Source: CAZWSX01 sp964636985 (GTDB lineage Bacteria > Planctomycetota > Planctomycetia > Pirellulales > Pirellulaceae). From it: a stretch of 64,000 bases of DNA. The stretch lies in NCBI GenBank assembly GCA_964636985.1, contig CAZWSX010000020.1, positions 62,001 through 126,000 on the forward strand, written 5' to 3'. Below are positions 52,139-60,753 of this stretch, piece after piece; the first letter of the stretch is position 1, and each line of letters starts with the position of its first letter. The translations under genes and the position numbers were made by a program. The notes under the pieces were generated by a model that was not told the DNA's origin, searched no databases, and saw nothing but the letters and a program-made list of their open reading frames with translations.

Positions 52139-52241
52139 GAATATCGCTCCTGCAACCTTGGAAAGCCTCATACGAAGGCTTCCGACGACGTTCCGCGGCC
52201 AAAAGTTCCTGCGGCGGCCAAGATTTCCGTCCCAACCGGCA

Positions 52242-53630
52242 TCACTCGGCCGGCACTTTCTTCAACAGTTCCGCAGGGTCGCAAACAATTCCTCCTCGAA
52301 CAACCTTAACAATCTTGCGGGCGTTGCGGATGTCCTCCAGCGGATTCGCCGAGAGCAGGACCAAATCAGCCTTCTTGCCGACGCTGATCGAACCCAGCTC
52401 TTTGCCCTGATTGAGGGCCACGGCGTTGTTGAGCGTCGCGGCTCGGAGCGTGTCGGCCGGCGAGATGCCCGACTCGACGAACAATTCGAGCTCGTGATGG
52501 AGCGAGAAGCCCGGCGTCACCTGTGGCTCGGGGGCATCGGTCCCCACCAAAAGCGTCACGCCAGCCTTGTGGAGCTTGCCTGTGAGCTCCAAGTACTTGG
52601 CCATTTCGCGGCGCCGGTCGGCAAGCTCTCCACCTTGGGGACAACTCGCGCGGCGCAAATAGATCGGCCAGAAATCGCGCAGTCGTTTTGGTGCAAGTGC
52701 GTTGTCAGGATGTTCTCGAACCTCGGGCACATCAGGCAGCAAGATCATGTTCTTGAAAACGGCCAGCGTTGGATCGACATGCACTTTGTTTTTCGCCAGC
52801 TGCGCGATCAGTGACTCGCACGTGGGATTGGCTAGATCGAGCCGCCCTCGATGTCCAGGTTCGCTCGTCGAACCGGGCGGGAAGCTGTAGTTGAACACCG
52901 ACCAGATGTGTTCCAGACCATTCACGCCATCGGCAACGGCATCTTGCGCCGAGTAGTTGCCTAGATGCGCCGTAACAAAGAGCCCTCGCTTTTGCCCTTC
53001 TTGAATGATTGCGCGACCGACTGGGCGCGCCGTCCCCGCGTAGATCTTCACTGTGGTCGGTTTCCACACAGCAAAGTCATCGAATAGCGCCGGCACCTTG
53101 GCCGGATCGACAATCGCCTGGCCCGCGCCGCGATGAATCGGAGGATCGGCATCCAACAATGGACTACAAGTAAAGACGCGCGGGCTACTCTCAGGATGGG
53201 CCTCGGCAAAACGTGCCACCAGCGTGGCCGCCACGATCTCGTCACCTGTGCTGCGCACCGAGGTCACGCCGGCAGCTAGATACAGCGGCAAGACCTCGTC
53301 GCCCGTGATATGCGCGTAGTCCAGCACGTGGACCACATGCACGTGCGCATCGATCAACCCTGGAATGACGAACTTTCCCCGGCCGTCAATCCGCGTGGCA
53401 TCCGCCAGAACCTCCGACTTCTTCGACCACTCTTCAACGGACGCGATTGTCGAATCGCGAATGACGATGGTCCGCGAAGGCAACATCGTGCCGGACTCGG
53501 AATCGAAAACGCTCGCGTTCTCGATCACCACCAAAGGCGGAGCCGCGCTGAGGGGAATCGCAAGACCGAGCGCCACCAGAAGGGCGATCGCGATCGTAGG
53601 TGTTCTGCTGAGGCTGGGAAAGTTCGTCAT
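52242..53630 (-). CDS. Secreted amidohydrolase-family metal-dependent hydrolase
   Basis: 462 residues from MTNFPSLSRTPTIAIALLVA, a Sec signal ending near AIPLSAAPP; a longer start at 53708 is rejected. The amidohydrolase TIM barrel shows the metal site DAHVHVVHVLDYAH at about 111-124 (preceded by KFVIPGLI), the lysine-bearing strand TVKIYAGTARPV, FVTAHLGNYSAQDAV with the barrel histidine, GLEHIW with the second histidine, and GTDAPEPQVTP with the catalytic Asp. The C-terminal composite sheet holds GKELGSISVGKKADLVLLSA. Substrates in this imidazolonepropionase-like group range from peptides to cyclic amides; none can be named here. Confidence 0.88.
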   Translation of the reverse strand: MTNFPSLSRTPTIAIALLVALGLAIPLSAAPPLVVIENASVFDSESGTMLPSRTIVIRDSTIASVEEWSKKSEVLADATRIDGRGKFVIPGLIDAHVHVVHVLDYAHITGDEVLPLYLAAGVTSVRSTGDEIVAATLVARFAEAHPESSPRVFTCSPLLDADPPIHRGAGQAIVDPAKVPALFDDFAVWKPTTVKIYAGTARPVGRAIIQEGQKRGLFVTAHLGNYSAQDAVADGVNGLEHIWSVFNYSFPPGSTSEPGHRGRLDLANPTCESLIAQLAKNKVHVDPTLAVFKNMILLPDVPEVREHPDNALAPKRLRDFWPIYLRRASCPQGGELADRRREMAKYLELTGKLHKAGVTLLVGTDAPEPQVTPGFSLHHELELFVESGISPADTLRAATLNNAVALNQGKELGSISVGKKADLVLLSANPLEDIRNARKIVKVVRGGIVCDPAELLKKVPAE

Positions 53631-54034
53631 CGGTGGGATTCGATGGTAGGTGGGTGGATTCGAACAGTTTACAGGTCCACGATCCAACGTGACCAGTATT
53701 TTCCCCATTTATTGCTCGTCGTGGAGGTTCCGCCAAATGACACCCAACGGCGAACGAATATTTTTCCGCGACACGCGAAAAACCTTTTCGCCGACGGCGA
53801 GTTACGGCGCGCCGGCACGCGTTCATTTTTTCTTCTTGGGGACGGGGCAATGTCCACAATCGAAGCCAAGCCGCTACTAGTGATGCGCCGCCTGATACGG
53901 CGCCCGAAAGCACGTCCGTTTTCGATCGCGGCGCCGCTCCAACCGGCTCTCCTCCGCAGCCTCCATCGCACGACGACACTAGCGCCTCGTGGCGGTGGTG
54001 GGAGAAGTCCCTCTTCCGACTCACGTTTTGCTAC

Positions 54035-55408
54035 ATGGTTCTTTACTTTCTGCCGGAGTTTTTGAAGGCGATCCCGTTCCTCAACCTGCTATCCATTCCG
54101 CTCAAACGAGGACTCGAACAACTCGCCATTCTCACGGGCAAGTATTGTCTTCAGATTTCCCAGCCCGTCCGCACGTATCCCATGAATGGGAGCGGCGACA
54201 CGCTGTGCGACTACTTGATTGTGCTTGATCTCGCCTGCATCTCGTTGGTGGCTTGGATCATTTGGTCGGCGATCGATTGGAAACGCCCGCACTATGTGCG
54301 CTTGCAAGACTGCATGCGAATCGGCCTGCGCTATAGCGTTGGGTTTCTGATGCTTGGATATGGCCTGGCGAAAGTCTTCAAAAGCCAGTTTCCCTTTCCT
54401 GAAGGAGAGTCGCTCACTCACGAGTACGGCCAATCGACCCCCATGCATTTGCTGTGGTTCTTCATGGGTTACTCGACCCTCTACACCGTCTTTGCAGGGG
54501 CGGTTGAGGTCTTATGTGGCCTGCTGCTTTTCTTCCGTCGCACAACGACGCTAGGAGCGGCCCTCTGCCTCGGTGCCTCGCTCAACATCCTCTTGCTTAA
54601 CTTGAGCTACGACGTCCCAGTGAAGATCCTCTCGTCGCACCTGGTGCTGGCCTCGGTCGTGTTGCTGGCTCCGGAGTTTGCTCGATTGTTTTCGTTTCTG
54701 GTGCTCAACCGCGCGACCGGGCCAACGGCTCTGCGATCAACCCTGTTCGACAACCGCTATCTACAAATCGGCGCGTGGTGCATCAAGGCTGTGGCGCTCC
54801 CCATGCTCGTTTTGCCCTACTTCATGGCCAGCTACGCGACGTGGCTTCAATACGGCGACTACGCCGACAAACCCGCCCTGCACGGCACGTTTCAAGTCGT
54901 GGCCATGGAGCGCAACGGGGAAGTCCTCGAACTCGTCCCTTCCATGAAGTCGTGGAAGCGGGTCTTCTTCAGTCGCGCGTTCCCCAACTGGCAAGATCCA
55001 CAAGCTGGCCCCCGGCAGATGGCCTCATTTCAGAAATGGGATGGGCTGTCCGATGTGTTTCAATTCGACAGTGCTGGAAATGTCGAGAAGATGACCCTGC
55101 AAGCATGGAGACCGCAAGAAGCGGGCATGCCTTACAAGCTCACCGACGTCGGCCAACTCGGCGTCGAGTACGAAACCTTATCTCCGGAAGAAGCCGTCCT
55201 GCAGTTTCCGCAAATCGCCATGACGTGGATGGCCCCTGAATTTGCCGCCGGGAAAGTAAAAGCTCCCGAGAAGGTCAAGTTTGTCCGACTGGCCGGCCGG
55301 ATCAACAGCCACGACATCAAACTGACGCTTCGCAAGGTCGAGAGCAGCGAGTTTCTACTCGTTCGCACCGGTTTCAACTGGATTAACGAGTTTCCCAACA
55401 ACCGCTAG
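54035..55408 (+). CDS. DoxX-like membrane protein, 5' end probably frameshifted
   Basis: 457 residues from the first in-frame ATG at 54035. Several membrane helices (DYLIVLDLACISLVAWIIWS, about 59-78; STLYTVFAGAVEVLCGLLLF) and the motif YSVGFLMLGYGLAKVFKSQF recall DoxX/DoxD-like proteins. The last 170 residues are a soluble domain (LTDVGQLGVEYETLSPEEAV). The frame stays open upstream from 53741 without any ATG, GTG or TTG, and its translation from about 53873 (ATSDAPPDTAPESTSVF, SWRWWEKSLFRLTFCYM) looks like a genuine disordered N-terminal tail. An ATG at 53850 in the neighbouring frame gives MSTIEAKP and would join this tail if one base were missing near 53870. The true protein is probably about 60 residues longer. 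Confidence 0.75.
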   Translation: MVLYFLPEFLKAIPFLNLLSIPLKRGLEQLAILTGKYCLQISQPVRTYPMNGSGDTLCDYLIVLDLACISLVAWIIWSAIDWKRPHYVRLQDCMRIGLRYSVGFLMLGYGLAKVFKSQFPFPEGESLTHEYGQSTPMHLLWFFMGYSTLYTVFAGAVEVLCGLLLFFRRTTTLGAALCLGASLNILLLNLSYDVPVKILSSHLVLASVVLLAPEFARLFSFLVLNRATGPTALRSTLFDNRYLQIGAWCIKAVALPMLVLPYFMASYATWLQYGDYADKPALHGTFQVVAMERNGEVLELVPSMKSWKRVFFSRAFPNWQDPQAGPRQMASFQKWDGLSDVFQFDSAGNVEKMTLQAWRPQEAGMPYKLTDVGQLGVEYETLSPEEAVLQFPQIAMTWMAPEFAAGKVKAPEKVKFVRLAGRINSHDIKLTLRKVESSEFLLVRTGFNWINEFPNNR

Positions 55409-55423
55409 GACGTTTTGGCCGCG

Positions 55424-55795
55424 CTACTGCAGATACGCGGTCAATTTGTCGCGCAGATCGGGCATCGCCAGATCGCGCTTGCCAAAGCCGGGAACTGCCC
55501 CGGCTTGTTCTGCCTCCGACTGATACTGCGGATAGTTCGAGATAAGCATCACCGGCACTTGCGAGTTGCCTGGGCTTTGTTTCAGTCCACGAATCCATTC
55601 GATGCCGCTGTCGCCGTCGGCATCGAACACGCGGTTCACCAGGATCAGATCGTAAGAATTCGCCACCGATTTGGCCGTCGCTTCGGCCGCGGTGCTCGCA
55701 CCATCGAGTTGCGCGCCAAAAGGCTGGGCTATCATCCGTTCGATCGTGCTGTGATCGAAGCCGCAATTCCCTACCGACAAAATGCGTTTTGCCAT
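55424..55795 (-). CDS. Degenerate receiver-like protein (pseudo-response regulator)
   Basis: 123 residues from MAKRILSVGNCGFDHSTIER. It has the receiver alternation of strands and helices, but the phosphorylation site is lost: the third strand reads YDLILVNRVFDADG, with Asn where the phospho-Asp of LxLxD is expected, and the acidic pair after strand one is absent (VGNCGFDH). The conserved Lys site may be FGKRDLAMP. No output domain. It may bind partners without phosphorylation, or be a decaying gene. It converges on the DoxX-like gene with 15 bases between stops. Confidence 0.75.
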   Translation of the reverse strand: MAKRILSVGNCGFDHSTIERMIAQPFGAQLDGASTAAEATAKSVANSYDLILVNRVFDADGDSGIEWIRGLKQSPGNSQVPVMLISNYPQYQSEAEQAGAVPGFGKRDLAMPDLRDKLTAYLQ

Positions 55796-55855
55796 TTTTC
55801 CGTCGTAACCCAATTGTCTAGCAAGCAATCCTACTTCGGTCCGCAAACTTACGCC

Positions 55856-55917
55856 GGGCGGCCGAACTCCGGTTCGCCCACTGTTATGCAGGGGCGGCCG
55901 ACCCTCGGTTCGCCCAC
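55856..55917. repeat. Two 26-bp direct repeat copies, each able to fold
   Basis: Copies at 55856-55881 (starts gggcggccgaactccggttc) and 55892-55917 (starts gggcggccgaccctcggttc) agree at 23 of 26 positions, 10 bases apart. Each can form a hairpin with arms gggcg/cgccc and an inner ccga/tcgg or similar pair. The second copy lies inside the 3' end of the SDR gene and encodes its last residues (about WANRGSAAPA in reverse), so the repeat has extended or replaced the coding end. Confidence 0.65.
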
Positions 55918-56678
55918 CAGGGCAAGCTGATTCCGCCGTCGACCAGAAGCTGGGCGCCGGTGATGTACTCGTTGCGGGGGTCGACCAGGAACAGGATCGA
56001 CTCGGCCATCTCATCGGATGTACCAAGGCGGCCGAGGGGAATCTTCGCTCCTGCGGTGTCGAGCGTGTCACGAGACGCGAACTTGAGTTCGCCAGGCGTG
56101 TCGGTCCAACCCGGCTGAATCACGTTCACGCGAATTTTGAACTCCGCAACTTCAATCGCGGCCGTGCGAGCCATGTGCTCCAGGGCTGCTTTCGACATGT
56201 TGTAAGCCATCGCTCGTGGCGCCGGGATGAAAGCGTGAGGAGAGCTCACGATAACGACCGAGCCCCCCTGGCCTTGTTTGATCATTTGCTGCGCCGACGC
56301 TCGCATGGCATAGAAAGCACCCCACATCGTGACGTCGATCGTGCGCTTGAACCCGGCCATGTCGGCCAGGTAGAAAACCTCCCGGTCGCTGTAAACCGCG
56401 TTGGTCACACAAATGTCGAGTCGGCCAAACTTTGCGACTCCTTCGGCCACCATCGCTTCCACGGCTGCCTGATCGGAGACATCGCATCGCACGGCGATCG
56501 CGTCCGACCCCACTTCTCGAATTGCCGCCACCACTTCGTCCGCCAACTCGGGGTTCGATCGGTAGTTCACAATCACCTTGGCACCCGCACGCCCGAAGGC
56601 AATCGCGGTAGCGCGCCCGATTCCCTGGCTGGAACCCGTTATCAAGGCGACTCGATCACGAAGCGGAAACTGACTCAT
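55884..56678 (-). CDS. Short-chain dehydrogenase/reductase (SDR)
   Basis: 264 residues from MSQFPLRDRVALITGSSQGI; the ATG is the complement of 56676-56678. Classical SDR features: cofactor motif TGSSQGIGRATAIAF, CDVSDQAAVEAM, the NAG-equivalent ICVTNAVYSDREVF (NAxx altered to NAVY), catalytic serine in VSSPHAFIPAPRAM, then YNMSK as the YxxxK pair, and the IQPGWTDTPGELK loop. NVY-RSN after strand two (VIVNYRSNPEL) favours NADP(H). The C-terminal residues after GGISLPWW are encoded by an intergenic-type repeat. It would act on a small alcohol or ketone, as in fatty-acid synthesis FabG relatives. Start codon TTG at 56684 is an alternative. Confidence 0.93.
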   Translation of the reverse strand: MSQFPLRDRVALITGSSQGIGRATAIAFGRAGAKVIVNYRSNPELADEVVAAIREVGSDAIAVRCDVSDQAAVEAMVAEGVAKFGRLDICVTNAVYSDREVFYLADMAGFKRTIDVTMWGAFYAMRASAQQMIKQGQGGSVVIVSSPHAFIPAPRAMAYNMSKAALEHMARTAAIEVAEFKIRVNVIQPGWTDTPGELKFASRDTLDTAGAKIPLGRLGTSDEMAESILFLVDPRNEYITGAQLLVDGGISLPWWANRGSAAPA

Positions 56679-57460
56679 TACCAATGGAACCCTTCTGTTG
56701 AAATGCGTCTAAAATGTCGCTTAGCAGCGTGCGAGATCGATGAAGCTGGAAACTTGCCTGTCCTGAGCCGCCAGCATCAAAACGGCAGGCATCGAGCAAA
56801 GTACTTTATATCCGCGACTCCTCGTCGTCGAAGCCGCAAAACGACTCCGGCAAACGCGGCGACAATCAGCCGCACTTATCAAAGAACTAGGGGAAACTAT
56901 CTACCATTACTGGAGTCAACGCCTCGTCGATTCCCAACTCTCCTAGGTTCTCCAGTTGAACCGCTCTCCGCTGGCGGAGTTGCGACACTCAATTTCTCCG
57001 TATGCTGCTCGTCTTTGCCCAAGTGCAAACTTCTGGTTGAACTCCACGAGAAAGAATTGCCTGTGAAGAAAACGGGAATTTTGAAGGCTAGACCCTACGC
57101 TTCCGGCAGGTAAAATTCTATCAGTCGTGACGCTAGTAGCGGAGGGTGGATACGTTCCCGGATTCGCGGTGAACGTTTTTGCTCGAGTTGGCTGATTGTG
57201 ACGTGTTGCGTGACCGCCCATTTTCGCGAGTTGCCAGCTTTTGCCTGGCTCGCCGAATGACCTTGGGGTGCGATCATCTGCAAAATGGTGCAACTTCATC
57301 AACTCGCATTGCCATCGTTTTATGCTGGCTGTCCGGCAAAGTTAAAGCGGTCGAACCCGGCCTGCTGATGACTCGTAAAGAACTGACAACGCTTTGTGAA
57401 CAAGCCGCGAACATGTAGGCAGTTTTGAACGGGACACCGTTCAAGCACAAGACATGGAAG

Positions 57461-57594
57461 CGGGCGACCATCGTCCGAGGAGTGGACTGGGAATCTGGAT
57501 CGTCGCAACGGCGCTTTCGCGTGCGAAGTTGCGAATCAGGGACGCTACCCCATAGGAGAAACGCGAAAGCTCGATCCATGCGAAGGACTGCCCG
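57461..57594. ncRNA. Candidate structured RNA (nested inverted repeats)
   Basis: Four pairs of complementary segments nest in order: cgggc (57461-57465) with gcccg (57590-57594); gtcc (57473-57476) with ggac (57585-57588); tggatcg (57496-57502) with cgatcca (57572-57578); gctttcgcgt (57513-57522) with acgcgaaagc (57561-57570). The innermost 10-bp stem closes a 38-base loop. Together they give one long hairpin of about 134 bases interrupted by internal loops, as expected for a small RNA or a leader fold. The strand is not determined. No known RNA family was recognised. Confidence 0.45.
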
Positions 57595-57860
57595 ATCGAG
57601 GATTGTGATTTGACATTCCCGGCCTTGCCGCGTCTGCCAATCGAGGGGACTGATCGCGATTTACGGAATGCGGACTTTGGCGGAACGAGAATGTGGTTTT
57701 GGGGTTGGCTGACTTGTCAATGAGTCGCACGAAGCTGCGTGGATGGTTGATTTCGGCGTCACAGTTTGACTGGGCGCAATTTCCTTCCAATTGGCGGGAA
57801 ACCGATATCGATTCGCTCCCAGGTGGTAAAATTGAGAGCTTTGTCTCGCCACTGTGTATT

Positions 57861-57905
57861 GTGGGACTCGGTATCGTGGGACTTAGGGTCGTGGGACTTG
57901 GGGTC
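57861..57905. repeat. Three tandem 15-bp units
   Basis: Units at 57861-57875, 57876-57890 and 57891-57905 all start gtgggact and differ at only a few bases (gtgggactcggtatc, gtgggacttagggtc, gtgggacttggggtc). They lie about 170 bases before the rpoD start. The copy number is too low and the units abut without spacers, so it is not a CRISPR. Slippage-made tandem repeat, perhaps with a regulatory role. Confidence 0.8.
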
Positions 57906-58074
57906 GTTTTCAGCTAACACCGTCGGACGGGCGCCAATTGAGAGCGTGTGGACAGGAGCCACCGCGATAACGCAATAAACAAACAGAACTATTTGACGAC
58001 AGAACACTTGACGAACATGGGATGGACGGCACTCGCTCAGGCGCGGTGCCCATTTTGCTCGGAGGATTACCGCT

Positions 58075-59652
58075 TTGTACGACGCACTTCTGGACGACTT
58101 TGAAGACGATGGTTCGCGGCTGCCTGATGACGAGGTCAGCTTGGTCAACGCGGCCGTGTCGGAACTGGACGTTGAAGACGTTGCCCTTGGGGACGAACTC
58201 GGTATGGGAGGCCCCGGCGAAGGGGAGACTCCGCTCAAGACCGACGAAGACGACGAAATGGTCTCGACCGACGACGGTGAGTCGTGGTCCGACGACCCCG
58301 TTCGCATGTACCTGACGCAGATGGGCGAAATCCCCCTGCTCACGCGGGCGGAAGAAATCTATCTCGCCAAGAAGATCGAGTGCACGCGCCGCAAGTTCCG
58401 CACCCGGCTGCTCGAATGCGATTACGTCATTCAAGCCGCCTACAAGGTGCTCAAGCGCGTTCACACAGGCGAACTGCCGTTCGACCGCACCGTGCAAGTC
58501 TCGGTGACCGATCGCCTGGAAAAAGACCAAATCCTGGGCCGCTTGCCGCACAACTTGCGAACCCTGGAAGTACTGCTCAAGCGCAATCGCCACGACTACT
58601 TGCTGGCCCTCAGCAAGAGCGCGCCGCTGCCGAAGCGCAAGCAAGCGTGGGCTCGCTTGTCGCGCCGTCGCCGCCGCGCCGTCCGTTTGGTGGAAGAACT
58701 CGGTCTGCGAACGCAGCGGATCGAGAACATGATCCGCTCGCTGGAAGAATTCCATCGCCGCGTGACCGACCTGCGTGGCAAGATCGCCGCGGCGTTGGCC
58801 GAGAAGCAGCCGCCCGCCGAGCTGACCCGCTGGCAACGCGACTTGCGGAACATTTTGGTTACGCTGCAAGAAACGCCGTCGAGCCTCAAGCGTCGGGTGA
58901 TGTACCTCAAAGGCATCTACTCCGACTACCAAAAGGCGAAGCGGGAATTGTCGGAAGGCAACCTGCGGCTGGTCGTTTCGATCGCCAAGAAGTATCGCAA
59001 TCGCGGGCTGAGCTTCCTCGACCTGATTCAAGAAGGCAACGCCGGCTTGATGCGTGCGGTCGACAAGTTCGAATACCGCCGTGGTTTCAAGTTCTGTACG
59101 TATGCCACGTGGTGGATTCGCCAGGCGATCACGCGAGCCGTCGCCGACCAAAGCCGGACCATTCGTATTCCGGTCCACATGGTCGAAACGATGTCGCGCG
59201 TTCGCAACGTGTCGCGGCAATTGCTGCAAGAACTCGGCCGTGAACCCACGATCGAAGAAACGGCTCGCCGTGCCAAGACGACCGTCGAAGAAGCTCGCCG
59301 CGTCCTGGCCATGAGCCGCTACCCGATCAGTCTCGACCGGCCGGTTGGCAACAGCGAAGACAGCCACTTCGGCGATTTGCTGCCCGACGGCATGGCCGAA
59401 AACCCGGTCATCGGTGCAGGGCAAGAGATGCTCCGCACACGGATCAACAAGGTCCTTAAAACCTTGTCGTATCGTGAGCGCGAGATCATCAAGCTGCGCT
59501 ATGGTTTGGGCGACGGCTACAGCTACACGCTGGAAGAAGTGGGCCACATTTTCAAAGTGACCCGCGAGCGGATTCGCCAAATCGAAGCCAAGGCAGTTCG
59601 CAAGCTACAACAGCCCAGCCGCAGCCAGGACCTGGTCGGCTTCTTGGACTAA
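58075..59652 (+). CDS. rpoD: Primary RNA polymerase sigma factor RpoD/SigA type
   Basis: 525 residues. The start is TTG at 58075, supported by a strong Shine-Dalgarno (ggagga, 58061-58066) 8 bases before it; no ATG gives a better N-terminus. Residues 1-75 are acidic. Region 1.2 starts at about 78 (DDPVRMYLTQMGEIPLLTRA), then a long basic non-conserved insert (about 110-270). Region 2 is classical: NLRLVVSIAKKYRNRGLSFL, DLIQEGNAGLMRAVDKFEYR, and FCTYATWWIRQAITRA for the -10 element. Region 3 includes RIPVHMVETMSRV and region 4 the -35 reader TLEEVGHIFKVTRERIRQIE, ending with the primary-sigma tail PSRSQDLVGFLD. It directs housekeeping transcription. A bidirectional terminator follows. Confidence 0.96.
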   Translation: MYDALLDDFEDDGSRLPDDEVSLVNAAVSELDVEDVALGDELGMGGPGEGETPLKTDEDDEMVSTDDGESWSDDPVRMYLTQMGEIPLLTRAEEIYLAKKIECTRRKFRTRLLECDYVIQAAYKVLKRVHTGELPFDRTVQVSVTDRLEKDQILGRLPHNLRTLEVLLKRNRHDYLLALSKSAPLPKRKQAWARLSRRRRRAVRLVEELGLRTQRIENMIRSLEEFHRRVTDLRGKIAAALAEKQPPAELTRWQRDLRNILVTLQETPSSLKRRVMYLKGIYSDYQKAKRELSEGNLRLVVSIAKKYRNRGLSFLDLIQEGNAGLMRAVDKFEYRRGFKFCTYATWWIRQAITRAVADQSRTIRIPVHMVETMSRVRNVSRQLLQELGREPTIEETARRAKTTVEEARRVLAMSRYPISLDRPVGNSEDSHFGDLLPDGMAENPVIGAGQEMLRTRINKVLKTLSYREREIIKLRYGLGDGYSYTLEEVGHIFKVTRERIRQIEAKAVRKLQQPSRSQDLVGFLD

Positions 59653-59676
59653 CGATCCAGAACATCGCTGCTTAAG

Positions 59677-59710
59677 AAAAAACCCTCGGTCGACTGACCG
59701 AGGGTTTTTT
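59677..59710. terminator. Bidirectional intrinsic terminator
   Basis: ccctcggtc (59683-59691) pairs with gaccgaggg (59696-59704) around gact. It is flanked by six A on the left and six T on the right, so it should stop transcription of rpoD (plus) and of the CapA-like gene (minus), whose stop lies 12 bases further on. The clearest intrinsic terminator in the window. Confidence 0.95.
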
Positions 59711-59721
59711 GTTGCGTCTCG

Positions 59722-60753
59722 CTACTTCGTCTTCCGGCTCAACGGCGAATCGATCAGCCCCCGACGGTCTTCGATCGTGGTCTTGGCAACGACTCCACTA
59801 GGGCTCGCTTCGTCCTTTGCCAGGTGCGGCGTGCCGGCGTCGTCGATCTTTGCGACCACCGTATCCCACGCGATCAGTCCCTTTTGATTCAGTCGCAATC
59901 GCAGAATCCAACCCACTCGGCCGGGACCTTCGTCGAAGCCATCGAAAACAAAGTTACCCAGGCTGTAGACGATCAGCTTGTCCTTGTAGTACTCGATGCC
60001 CTGCGTCACGTGAGGATGCGCGCCGATCACCATGTCGGCGCCGCCATCGATCATCGCGCGGGCAAACTCTTTCTGGCGATCGTTCTCGGGGACCTCTTCG
60101 TCTCCCCAGTGCATGAACGGAATCACCAGGTCCGCTTTATGACGCTTGCGAGCCGACTCGATATCCGCGAGCACCTGCTCATCCACGGACCACGCGATGC
60201 CCGGCCAATCGGGGCCTGCTTCGAAGTAACGGGGATGGTAGTACTCGTTGTATCCCAACAGCGCGATCCGAACGCCTTTGATTTCGATAATGTGCGGCAT
60301 CCGGGCATGCGCACAGTTCCGACCGCCGCCGAAGTACGGCAACTTGTGCTTCTCGAGCAGATCGAGGTTCTCGAGAAAAGCATCGTGCCCGAAGTCGCCA
60401 GAGTGGTTATTGGCAAGCGAGACGATATCGAAGTGCTTTTTCAACAGCGGCAGCACTTCTGGCTTGGCCCGAAAGGTATACGGCTTTCTGCAAGGCGTAC
60501 CACACGTTGCGACAACGCACTCCAGATTTCCTATCGCAGCATCCGCCGACTGGAGGACTTCACCGAATTCGGCGAACGGATCTTCGCCGCCCTCGATCGT
60601 CTTTCCTGGTCCATCGGCAAGCATGATGTCGCCGGCGAAAACCAGATCGATGTGCTCCTTGCCCTCTTCTCCGCGAACGACCTCGCCTTGAACGAGTGCC
60701 CAAGCCAATACCAAGAACAGCTTTCCCATCGGTAACCGAAAGAAGCCAGACAT
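59722..60753 (-). CDS. CapA-family metallophosphatase-like protein
   Basis: 343 residues from MSGFFRLPMGKLFLVLAWAL, a Sec signal; GGGAGAGG just upstream of this ATG (complement of 60751-60753) is a good Shine-Dalgarno. CapA/PgsA-type motifs: VFAGDIMLADGPGKTI at about 38-53, AIGNLECVVATCGTP, SLANNHSGDFGHDAFLENL, VIPFMHWGDEEVPENDRQ, and IGAHPHVTQGIEYYKDKLIV. These place metal-binding Asp, Asn and His residues as in calcineurin-like phosphoesterases. In other bacteria the family takes part in poly-gamma-glutamate or capsule making, but without PgsB/PgsC genes here the role is open. Secreted. Its 3' end meets the rpoD terminator. Confidence 0.88.
   Translation of the reverse strand: MSGFFRLPMGKLFLVLAWALVQGEVVRGEEGKEHIDLVFAGDIMLADGPGKTIEGGEDPFAEFGEVLQSADAAIGNLECVVATCGTPCRKPYTFRAKPEVLPLLKKHFDIVSLANNHSGDFGHDAFLENLDLLEKHKLPYFGGGRNCAHARMPHIIEIKGVRIALLGYNEYYHPRYFEAGPDWPGIAWSVDEQVLADIESARKRHKADLVIPFMHWGDEEVPENDRQKEFARAMIDGGADMVIGAHPHVTQGIEYYKDKLIVYSLGNFVFDGFDEGPGRVGWILRLRLNQKGLIAWDTVVAKIDDAGTPHLAKDEASPSGVVAKTTIEDRRGLIDSPLSRKTK

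Larger units (their letters stand above)
56679..58074. other. 1.4 kb gene-free leader before the sigma factor gene
   Basis: Nearly 1400 bases with no convincing protein gene: the open frames are short, do not show the codon bias of the neighbours, and their translations have no recognisable motif. Two signals stand out and are listed separately: a nested inverted-repeat region at 57461-57594 and a 15-bp tandem repeat at 57861-57905. A small hairpin gaacgg/ccgttc with loop gaca lies at 57427-57442. The remaining sequence is mixed in composition. It must contain the rpoD promoter; no single clear -35/-10 pair was found. Confidence 0.65.

Noticed and set aside
53310..54065. A 251-residue plus-strand frame
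   Set aside because: Mostly antisense to the amidohydrolase start; only its piece from 53850 is of interest as the possible true start of the DoxX-like gene.
56175..57113. A 312-residue plus-strand frame
   Set aside because: Its first half is antisense to the SDR gene and the second half shows no codon bias.
57861..57905. CRISPR-like repeats
   Set aside because: Three abutting 15-bp units without spacers and no cas genes.
57693..57917. Small protein of 74 residues before rpoD
   Set aside because: Its end is only the 15-bp tandem repeat read as VGLGIVGLRVVGLG, and the start has no ribosome site or family.
57910..59580. A 556-residue open frame on the minus strand
   Set aside because: Antisense of rpoD. 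The plus-strand protein is unmistakable.
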